A DNA stretch of 64,000 nucleotides from Lethocerus indicus (taxonomy: Eukaryota > Arthropoda > Insecta > Hemiptera > Belostomatidae). Position 1 is the stretch's first letter. Every line of letters starts with the position of its first letter. Where the stretch lies: positions 14,880,001 to 14,944,000 of the forward strand of contig JACDQD010000004.1 of assembly GCA_019843655.1 (NCBI GenBank). The letters are read 5' to 3'. The notes below the pieces were generated by a model. The model made no database searches. It was not told where the DNA came from and was given only the letters and a program-made list of their open reading frames with translations. The position numbers were made by a program, and so were the translations under genes. Below are positions 34,301 through 43,321 of the stretch, one piece after another.

Positions 34301-35473
34301 TTAGTTGCCCGCATTAGAAGCCTGTGGGGTATCAATTTTGTAAGATGGTGTCGAGGGGTGACCAGTTGGATTTGATGATCGTTCCCTGGCCCTCACCTGC
34401 ACTCGCTCGCACAATTGCCTTGCGCTTTCGTACCATATCTTAGACATCTTCTTCACCTTCTCCTCCAGGTCGACGATATCCGCTGGAGGTTCCTTGACCT
34501 CATCTCGGTCTACTCCGTCGTGCCGGCTACGCTCTTTCACGGTGCCGGTGATATTTGTTCCCGGTCTGGTCGTATACGTCATTTCCGTGTATCCTCCTTC
34601 GGGGTTTCCCTTCCTGTAGATCCGCGTTTGCTCACCACTGCTCTCTTCTTCCTCCCCGCTGGTTTCTTCCCTCTCTTCGTTCACGCGACACCCGCACGTT
34701 CCTTCGGAGGGTGCGAGTCTCGTGCTGCGCTTCGTATAAACCAGCCTGAAAGAGTTCACCTCCTTATCCGAATTTTCCTCGGGTTCCGATCGACGGCCGG
34801 TATCATTTTCGGTCTTGTCGGGGTTCTTCTCTGGGTGTGGGGTCCGTTCCACGGGGTAGACCACACCGCCCCCCTCCTCCATCTCTCCCTTTTTCTGCTC
34901 TTTAAGGCTCGCCTCGACGTTCTGATTTTGCTTGCGTGTGTCGCATCGTCCCATCCGTCCTGGGCTCCAGTTGTCCAAATGCCCCTCGACACAGGCCACA
35001 GCCTTAACCAACAATATGATTTTGCGGGCCCTCTCTTCCTTTTCCCGTCGGTCCTCCAACAGCTGCCTGCAGAGAATGTTTCTGACACACTTGAGTATCG
35101 TCGCAGCCGTCTTATGTTTCCTGAGCCGACTTTCGGAACTCGCCGGGCGATCGATGTAGGCCTCCATCAGTCTCAGTTTGCTCATCATTTGTGCGATGAG
35201 GTAGCGGGGATTGAACCCGTCCCGGGGGCACTTGGGCGCTCTCTTCTCGTATTCGAAAATTTTCATGAGGTCGGCCTTGAGGCCCTCCACTATTTTGTGA
35301 AAATCCTGCCTCCTGGTCTCGTGCGGCCAAAAACGACCCCTTCGTATCGGCTCCCCTTCCGCCCCCGTTAGCTGCCCCTCCCCACCCCACTTCATCATAC
35401 CACTATTGATTTGACCGGAGGGACAAACTCTGCAATTGAAATGGTCCTCCACGTGCGTATTTTCGAATGCCAT
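34301..35473 (-). CDS. Unrecognised charged protein, single GC-richer exon
   Basis: One open frame of 390 residues from the ATG at 35473 to the stop at 34301, far richer in G and C than its surroundings. The N-terminal third has short cysteine pairs (CRVCPSG) and a predicted helical region (LKADLMKIFE ... LIAQMMSKLRLMEAYID ... ARKIILLVKAVACVEGHLD). The rest is acidic, basic and low in complexity, ending with a helix near KVKKMSKIWYESARQLCERV. Just before the ATG is a good acceptor (TTTGTTTGCACAG, exon base 35474 onward), so a 5' exon, possibly non-coding, probably exists upstream. I know no family for it. The order of helical segments resembles the neighbouring gene at 36352-39018, so the two may be diverged tandem relatives. 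Several antisense frames are open over the same stretch because GC content makes stops rare; none resembles a protein. Confidence 0.6.
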   Translation of the reverse strand: MAFENTHVEDHFNCRVCPSGQINSGMMKWGGEGQLTGAEGEPIRRGRFWPHETRRQDFHKIVEGLKADLMKIFEYEKRAPKCPRDGFNPRYLIAQMMSKLRLMEAYIDRPASSESRLRKHKTAATILKCVRNILCRQLLEDRREKEERARKIILLVKAVACVEGHLDNWSPGRMGRCDTRKQNQNVEASLKEQKKGEMEEGGGVVYPVERTPHPEKNPDKTENDTGRRSEPEENSDKEVNSFRLVYTKRSTRLAPSEGTCGCRVNEEREETSGEEEESSGEQTRIYRKGNPEGGYTEMTYTTRPGTNITGTVKERSRHDGVDRDEVKEPPADIVDLEEKVKKMSKIWYESARQLCERVQVRARERSSNPTGHPSTPSYKIDTPQASNAGN

Positions 35474-36050
35474 TCTGTGCAAACAAACACCCTTTCTTAA
35501 TGTGACATATATCGCAGCAGATGGTATATTTACTGTTAATGTCGATCGAATAATGACGAGATGATGAAATACAATTTGTTATTTAGAATAGTAACTATTA
35601 GTTAAGTTTTCAATGTACTGCCCCGCCTAGCCTTAACCCCTTAACAATGGATCAATTGTATATCGATGTTATTTTTCATGGCGATATATATGGTAATATA
35701 GCGGATAGGATGTATTCTATGTATTCGTATGATCGTACGAAAGCGGTCGATAGTGAGGCGACACGATATCAGTAGTGGGACCGTGCAGTAAGATTTAGCC
35801 TAACGTTGTCATCACTCTGGGTGCTAAAATTCATTATTGTGTCAGGGTTTCTTCATGTATGGTTTTCCACAATTCTCTACTTTAATGGCTGCCCACAAGT
35901 TCCGAATACCGAGTGAATTCCTCTAAAACTCATTCTCACAAATGATGATGGCTTTGATAAGATTATATTATATTTGAAATTACACTGCACTGTTTGGAAT
36001 ACTGGTTTTTCGTTATAACAAAACCCTACACAATATAAAAACAAACTTAC

Positions 36051-36121
36051 ATATTATGAAATCATCTCTATCGGTGTTGGATAATTTCGAAGGAGTAGTT
36101 CTTCCTTCTTTTTTTATTTTC
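36051..36121 (-). CDS. Orphan exon candidate
   Basis: A 71-nt open stretch on the minus strand, between a CAAAG acceptor at 36122 and a strong GTAAGT donor at 36050-36045. It reads IKKEGRTTPSKLSNTDRDDF. It lies between the two unrecognised minus-strand genes, but its leftover base does not join in phase with the acceptor at 35475, since that creates a stop. It may be an alternative or 5' exon of the gene at 34301-35473. Confidence 0.3.
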
Positions 36122-36340
36122 CTTTGAATTTTATAATGTTTATTGTAAAAAAACGTATACTTGAAGAAGCTTGCTACTGGAATAAACATCTGATACATGC
36201 AAAAATCCACATGGAAGTAAATATTTAACTGTTAAAAATAATTGTAAAAAATAAAGAATTGTTAATGATTCTCCCGTTGCATATAAAATTAAAAATACAT
36301 AAAATTAAATTAGACTAAACATTGTTTGATTGTAATACTT

Positions 36341-36346
36341 TTTATT
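36341..36346 (-). promoter_or_regulatory. Polyadenylation signal AATAAA
   Basis: AATAAA on the minus strand, starting six bases after the stop codon at 36352 of the unrecognised gene. It supports that stop as the true 3' end. Confidence 0.5.
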
Positions 36347-36351
36347 GTATT

Positions 36352-39018
36352 TTATGAGATCCCAAATAAACTCTTTTTTTTGTTGGCAATGGAGGTCACA
36401 TATTCTGTTTTAAAGTTGAGAAGATTTCCCGCCATTAATCCGAGTTTGACATCAGTGACCGCTTTCTTTGTATTAAATAAGTTCAAAGCAATTAGATCTT
36501 CCAAATCAGATTTTCCAAAAAAATTGTTAAATTATTTGAAACAATATATTTAACTTAAATTTGAAACCATGTTACGATTATAGATATGATGCAAAACAAC
36601 ACTAAAAATTAAGTAGGCATTTTAATTAAACCCAAATAAAGTTTGTACAAATAAATACTGACTCATGTATGTATCATTGTTTGAAAGTAAAATTTTTGAT
36701 TAGATGAATATAATTACGAATAACTTCGACTTGGAACATATTTCAAATTTGCATCTGTGAAGACTATAACCTCCATTGTGTTTACAGCGTACAAGCATAT
36801 GTAGTGCAAGTTATTATTAAAATAACTTCGTCAATACCCAGGTATTTATATTTATTAGGTGAGCTTCATATTAATTAATCTCGAGCTCCTATTGCTTCTC
36901 ACAAGGTAGGTGAGTAGGAGAGTTCATTCATCAATCGGGTTATTTCCATGTCGTCGTAATGTAACGTCTCTTTCTTTGGAATAAATTTTATGTTGTACCT
37001 GTGCCATTTAACACATATGAGGTCGTTTTATTACACTTACCAAAACTCTTAGTGTAACTCTTATCTTTTTTCATTTTATTTTCATGGACAGTTTCTGTCT
37101 GCAAAGCATAATTGCTTTCAGAAAGATAGTACTTGCTTGAACAAATTGTTTTGCCACATACAGTTTCTGCTACGTGGGATTCACCACTTTTTTCTTATCA
37201 AAGTAGGCTTCATTAAAATTGTTTTCAGCTTTCTTTAATTAAAAGGTCTAGGGTCGGTATATTACATCATAATATAGTTGTGTCAAGTCTAGATTCAGTG
37301 TTGAGTACTTGTTGCTATATATGCCATTATAAAAATAGTTATTGTTCAAATCATTATATTCTAGCAGTAACATATTAATCTGGTAATTCTGGCCCTTCTT
37401 TTTTCCTTTTGCATATGTTTGCACAGATTTGTCCTCCTTGTTTAATAATAGAAAACTGTCATAGCTAGTGGTGGCATCTTTGGCGCTTTTACCGCTTTCA
37501 TTGTTTCTACAGTGTTCATTTGTCTTATTGTTGGTTACTTCTTCAACAGGAGATTCCTCATCCCGAGCTAATCTCGGTCTTTCCTTGTCACTTGAAGCCT
37601 GGTTTGAAAATGTGACTTTCCTTAGATCTGTATCCTCTATGCTCCCTTTCCTTTTTGGCCCTGCATGTGATCTTGTGGACATTTTCCCGTCATTAGACTC
37701 GTCCTCTTCCTTGTGAGTGACTGATGATCTCCCACCTGAGGCATGAGGCATTTCATGTAACTTATGAGCACTTCTCAATTCTGGGTGGTGGTCTGATGTG
37801 AATTTTGTGTTGTCTTTGACCCCATAAATTGGAGTGTTTGCAATTTCCCAATCAATCATTGCCAGACACCTAAGTATTTTCACCAGTGACTCATGATTTC
37901 CAGCTCTGTGATTACTTTCAGTGGTACTCCCAACTGTGGATAACTCCTTCATTACGTTGCACTTTGCACAGTTCACTATGTTTCTTATCCTCGTTTTCTT
38001 TTCCTGATCGAAGCACTTTGAACAAACTTTTCTTGCTGGGGCCTCTTTGATGTTTAGTTCTGACTCTAGAAAGTTTAGTTTCATTGACATTTGCCTCATA
38101 ATTTTTGCATTTCTCACTATTTCCTTGGCTATTGCATTGTTGCTACTGATAAGTAACTGTAGATCTGTGTTCAAGCTAGTTATGATTGATTGAACATTTT
38201 CTTCTTCCTCCTTCTGTTCTACTTTTTCTTCTTCACCTTTGTACATATTGGTCTTAATTTTATTTATTTTATACAATATAAAATTTTAAAAATCACTCAG
38301 AAAAGATGATATACGTAGCATGTTATTCTCACCTTTGATTGGTTTACTAGTATTATTAGTTGTTATATCGTACTTATTTGGTGTTACACAGGTATTTTTA
38401 TTTCTACTTATAATTCTGCTTTGTGTCCCTGATTGACTCTTTTCCCTCGCACTGTTCTATATCCAGGTCAGAACTTTGGTCTACTTTGAGGAATTTAGCT
38501 TCTATTAATTAATCAATTAAGGAATGAATGTCTGTCTCTGATCTTTTAACAAACTCCCAATCCATGTTCATACTCTCATGGTGCCTGGGCTTGCCCATCC
38601 CCTTTTTGACTTCTTCATATTCTTCACATATCATGGAAATAAAATTAACATGGTTATAACTTTCCTTGTATACAGTGTTTTAATACTTGACAGAATGTGT
38701 TGTTAAAGTCTTTAAAATATATTTATTTCTTATTTTAAACTAATTTCACAATGAATCTTTTTTAACTCATATATGATTATTGAAATGACTCCTTTATTTT
38801 ATTTCTGATGAAAATTCTGTTTATTTATTTTTATAACAAAAAGGTGCTTATGAGAAATAACAAAAATTATGACTCATTTATATCGTATTTTACTTATGGT
38901 ATATATGATATGTTATTGTTTGATACTTACAGTACACTAATTGGTCTCCACACTCCTGTAATACCTCATAATTTTCTGACATAGTATGTGCCAGGAATTT
39001 GTTAATTTGTTCTTTCAT
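36352..39018 (-). CDS. Unrecognised multi-exon gene, possibly damaged near the 5' end
   Basis: Pieces in transcript order: 39018-38931 (MKEQINKFLAHTMSENYE, strong GTAAGT donor); 38634 to about 38457 (MICEEYEEVKKGMGK, same frame interrupted by TAA at 38511-38509); 38456-38333 (TAG acceptor, GTGAGA donor, ends TTNNTSKPIK); 38230 to about 37300 (the main exon, about 300 residues, acidic then helical: QSIITSLNTDLQLLISSNNA, KVCSKCF, CAKC, SLVKILRCLAMIDWEIANTP, then a charged S/K/D-rich tail); 37193-37041 (ESHVAETVCGKTICSSKYY, GTAAGT donor); and 36497-36352 (LIALNLFNTKKAVTDVKLG to stop), followed by AATAAA six bases on. The last two exons agree in phase. The junctions at the 5' end and at the end of the main exon are unresolved, because no donor there fits both sides well. 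No known domain was recognised. Confidence 0.5.
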
Positions 39019-39999
39019 CTGATAACTATTAGCATATGTTCACATGTTACTAGCAAAGTTTATCATTTATCAAGTATACCTTTTAAACATATGTGTACCA
39101 ATCAATCAAGTACCTTTCTATATATATTACTTCTACATAAGCATAATTAAGTACAATCTATTTGTTATAATGAAGATATGAAGCTGGTTTTAGAACATAG
39201 AACCGAATAAGCATGATACATTAAGAATCATATAGATGCTGTCATACACAACATATGAACTTCCTCTATTGTATATCAGTATGTATATCAGTGCTCCTGC
39301 ACTGATTTTATATATTAACATAAATATGAAAAATAAAGTGTTTCCTAATAGGCACCAGTTTGAATCATCTGAGAACACCTGACATTGTGAACAGTATTAG
39401 AGATTCCACAAGTGGAATTAAACATAGAAATTTGCATACATTTTTTAGATCTATTAATATCTAAAATTGTTTAATTTCATTAGACAAAATTATCTGGTGT
39501 ATTCTTTCAATGGGTAAACTGGGGTAATAATTTTCTAAAATCAATAAAAATTGTTATCTGAGTTGTATTGATCATATGATTGTCAAGTATGTCATGTCAT
39601 TTTTTTTATCAAAATAAAGTAATTATAATAGTTTAATATATTTTTTATGGAGGCATGAGTATGGATATATGATGTATGCTTATCTAAAACTCCTTATTTA
39701 TGGAATTTGTTTTACAAACATTTAACACCATTATTAACAATGGGCTAGTTTTAATTAATAGTAGATTTACACTTTTATATGTAATAACCCAATGTAAGTT
39801 TTTGAAAAGAAAACAATAAATCTATCAATTACAGGTACTATAATTGAATATTAATTATAAATAACTTAAATGTAAAATATATTCAGACCTATTGTTAAAT
39901 ACAAGTGCCCTATACTGTTAAAACCAATCAAATCTCCACCCAACTATAAAATTAAAAACAGAAAATTAGATATGCCAGTCAATTTTTTTCAGCTTTGGA
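39019..39999. promoter_or_regulatory. Head-to-head region, unrecognised gene / LYR-MTRFR unit
   Basis: Divergent start region of about 1 kb. The LYR exon is preceded by a good acceptor (TTTTTTTCAG ending at 39992), so a 5' UTR exon of the LYR-MTRFR transcript should lie somewhere in this AT-rich stretch; it could not be placed. Confidence 0.45.
39611..39680. repeat. Direct repeat copy A, upstream of the LYR exon
   Basis: Shares AAAATAAAGTAATTATAATA, TTTTATGGAGGCATGAGTAT and ATATGATGTAT, in the same order, with 40290-40369. The two copies flank coding exon 1 of the LYR/MTRFR transcript. Copy B carries about 12 extra bases between the first two blocks. Confidence 0.85.
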
Positions 40000-40624
40000 A
40001 TGAGTCATCCCAGTACTAGGGATATCATCGACCTTTACAGAAAATTATTGAAATATTCAAGAGCGCTTCAATTCACTGACAAAGATTATTTTGTGAACAG
40101 AATTAAGTCAGAATTCAGAAGAAACCAGGCAGTTGAATCTGAAGATACTATTCAATTCTTGCGCAGAGTAAGACTCAATAAAACTTTTATTTAATTATTT
40201 ATTAGGGATAGCATGTTCCTTTAGTTTTTTCCTTATGATCATTTATTAGAGTAATAAATAACATTTGAAATATGAACAATGTTTTTATAAAAATAAAGTA
40301 ATTATAATAGTTTAATATATTAATGGACACATCTTTTATGGAGGCATGAGTATTGAAATATGATGTATTTCTCAGTCTCCTCACACTTATTTGAAACTAT
40401 GCCATCCTATCAGTTATTAGTATAGTAATAGTGCCGATAGGACAATCAAATAACATTTTACATGTAAGAACGTGTCACTAAGTTGCACACTAACTGTTAC
40501 ACGCAAGTGATGAAATAATAGTTCTTGTTTATACTCCTCTTCATGTTTCATAGTGTTTATTTTTTATTATGTTGTTCTTTTCCAGAGGGGAGAACAGCTG
40601 TTGAAATTGAGAAGAATTGTTTAA
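40000..40624 (+). CDS. LYR-motif protein resembling the MIEF1 microprotein (first cistron)
   Basis: Two exons, 40000-40167 and 40586-40624, give 68 residues. The N-terminus has the LYR motif (TRDIIDLYRKLLKYSRALQF), then TDKDYFVNRIKSEFRRNQ, and it ends KLRRIV. Length and motif order match the 70-residue microprotein read from the upstream ORF of mammalian MIEF1, which also has LYR, TDRDFY, REFRKNQ and a basic hydrophobic end. In mammals that protein binds mitochondrial acyl carrier protein and sits with MALSU1 on the assembling large mitoribosomal subunit. Donor AGA|GTAAGA and acceptor TTTTCCAG|AGG are in phase 0. The start codon has G at -3. Its stop lies in the same exon as the start of MTRFR, 10 nt upstream. 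I infer the assignment from motif order, since LYR proteins are short and diverse. Confidence 0.8.
40290..40369. repeat. Direct repeat copy B, in the LYR intron
   Basis: Second copy of the segment at 39611-39680, with about 12 inserted bases. Together the copies bracket the first coding exon of the bicistronic unit. Confidence 0.85.
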
Positions 40625-40634
40625 TTGGTGAAAC

Positions 40635-41373
40635 ATGTTTAGAGTAGTGGCCAGGGGGATTGTTGGAAGAAGTTTATACTCTGGAAATAATTTTTATGGT
40701 GGTAATAAGAGTACTATAGACTATTCGAGAGTTCCAACCTTGTCAGAAGAGGATTTGGAAGAAAAATTTGTCAGGGGAAGTGGTCCTGGTGGACAGGCTG
40801 TGAACAAAACCAACAATTGTGTGACACTTAAACATTTTCCAACGGGTAAATAGTAGTAATATTTTTTAATTTATTTTTCCTGTTTACTCTGAAATCTGAG
40901 TGGAGTTAGCACTGATCACTCAAAAACGACTGTTGTCCATAAAAAGGACCTAGCCTCTGTAACTCTGGAAGGAGAGTGAGAGAACACCCCCAAATTTAAT
41001 TTTAAGTTTGATAAACTGGGGCTACCAGCTTTTATATGACGGCTCCCCATGCTCTGAATGTCCTCTAAAGATAACTTACTATATTTGGTAGTAATAGTGT
41101 ATTTTAAACACTACATGTTATATGCTTAGAATTATTAAAATATGTATTGTAGGTATTGTTGTAAAGTGCCATGAGTCTAGATGCCAGGACACAAATCGAA
41201 AATTTGCCAGGCAACAATTAGTAACAAAGTTAGACAACATGATCAATGGAGATATGAGTGTAGAAAATCAAATGAAAAGGATTAAAGATAGGAAGCAGGT
41301 TGAAAAAGACAGGAGACGGAAAAAAATGGAAATTCTTAAGCAGGAATGGAAACAAAGGGAGAGACTTGGGTAA
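40635..41373 (+). CDS. MTRFR: Mitochondrial translation release factor in rescue (C12orf65 homologue; second cistron)
   Basis: Two exons, 40635-40845 and 41153-41373, sum to 432 nt (143 residues plus stop), with G|GTAAAT to TTGTAG in phase 1. The N-terminus ([16 protein letters not shown]) is a basic, hydroxylated mitochondrial presequence. The release-factor domain reads [20 protein letters not shown], with the catalytic GGQ, then [20 protein letters not shown]. The C-terminus is a long lysine/arginine-rich helix ([20 protein letters not shown]), as in the family. MTRFR releases peptides from stalled mitochondrial ribosomes; vertebrate proteins are about 165 residues. Its ATG has A at -3 and lies 10 nt after the LYR stop, in another frame of the same exon, so it is probably translated by reinitiation or leaky scanning from one mRNA. 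Confidence 0.92.
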
Positions 41374-43321
41374 ATTTAATAACATCTGTACAGTGTTCAG
41401 TATTAATTATAGATTTTGGAATTACTTTTAAAATAGCCATGTTAGTGATATTTTATCAGTAACATTATTAGAATAATACCAAAAAGATTAAATATTACAA
41501 TAACTGCACTCATTTATCTGAATATTGTTAATTTTTGGTCACCCTAATATTGCTGTACTTTCATTAATAGTACTATGACACACAGTTGATACAACAGTTA
41601 CACAATACAACATAGATAGAAAAAATGTATGATAGAGAAAAAAACTGAAAAGCTCTGTAGCATTTTACTTTATTCCTATATTTCCTAGTTACTAAAATTA
41701 TTTTTAATTGTTGTTTTATGAGATATTATTGGTTTCTTATATAGCCACTTCCTTTCTAGCTACCTATATCCAATGTTAAGAATTTAAAGAATGAGTTGTC
41801 TAATTTTAGCCATTGGATTCAGGTTTAATTCATAGAACATGTTTATTAAACAGCAAATTTATTGTAATAATAAATAATTTGTGGTAGATATTACACTGTG
41901 GGCTCTGAAATCAAAATGTAATAAGAAATTAAAATTTAATTTCTATAAGCCAGTATATCTGCCCTAACTATCCTTAATTTTTTTACAATTATAAAAATAC
42001 ATATCAACCTGCCTATGTAGTAAATTTGTACAGGTCATTAACAAAACATTAAATATATATGACGATTATGAAGATGTATATTCACACTACACACATCTTA
42101 AGTCATTTAGTATAAATCATCCTTACAAATCTTGTTTGCTTGAAGTTAAATCAGACATTATTATTTATACCTGTATTATTAAATCACATTAAATATATAA
42201 TAAACATAATGTCACAATATTGTTTCGACATTTGAGGTAAATTTCAATTTTTTTTTATACATTATATGTATTTTCAACAAACATTTTGAAGTACATTTAT
42301 CTAATATACCAAACATTTAGCTCTAGTGTGGACACATTTTCAAGGCATATTTATATATAATTATGTAATATTATTTAATTTAATACGTATTAAATAATAA
42401 TATTTAATATAATTATATAATGAACTTAATTATTCTATTTATTTTAAAATTTCAAACCACAAATATGTTTTTCAAATATAAATATTTACAGTGAATATTT
42501 TTTAACACTTAGACATAGTCTTAATTATTAGTTAATTTAAAAAACATATACTTACATTATAGGATTAAATTACATCACAAGCTGGAACAAACTCTGAAGG
42601 AACTTCCCCACCAGTGTAAACTAAATGGCTGTAACATATCTCGAAACCAAATATAATTTAAAGAAAAATGTCATCTTTCAACAGAATTTTAAATTTTTAT
42701 ACAAACATTGTTAGAAAATTCAGAGGCCCCAACTCTATCAGGTCATCCTTCTCTCATTTCCTCCAATAAAAATAAGAACATGCAATAATTTGAAATATCT
42801 GTCTAAGAGTATATCTATTAATCAAGATTGACAGTAGTAAAGGTCATGAAAGTGTGATTACCATGTAAGTTATGTACAGATTTGTATACATTTCAATAAA
42901 TTAACATATTTTAATGTGTTCCCAAATGCAGCAGAATGTTGGGATTCAGTTTGCAATAAACTGTAATGAAAATTTTTTAAAATTTGTTCTTAAATCAGGG
43001 GTGTCAAACGGTCAAACCTTGTCTCTTCATTCAGTTTTTATTAATGTTGTGACTTAATCATTGCTAAGAATTATGGTGAAATGACATGGGAATATAGTTT
43101 TTAAAACATACACAGCGCTCTTAAATATAGAATTAAATACCAATTAAGTGCTCAGTAGATGTACTCAGTTACCTAATATATATTTTAAGCCCTATACTTT
43201 ATTTTGTAAGCAATACATGTTGCATGGACGTGTTTATACTTATGCAGTCCTCATAACATTTGACAATGTGAAACGCGTGTGACACCGCTGTCAATTGTTG
43301 CGTTTTTACTTGCGAACCCTG
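41374..43321. other. Convergent 3' region, MTRFR / alkaline phosphatase
   Basis: About 1.9 kb of AT-rich DNA between two facing stop codons. It should hold the 3' UTRs of both genes; the poly(A) signal at 43198-43203 belongs to the phosphatase. No further coding signal was seen. Confidence 0.5.
43198..43203 (-). promoter_or_regulatory. Polyadenylation signal AATAAA of the alkaline phosphatase gene
   Basis: AATAAA on the minus strand, about 120 nt after the stop codon at 43322. Confidence 0.55.

Noticed and set aside
34415..35371. A 318-codon open frame on the + strand
   Set aside because: It lies wholly antisense to the unrecognised gene at 34301-35473, which has a better acceptor before its ATG and a coherent helical and charged composition. 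Low stop-codon density from high GC explains the shadow frame.
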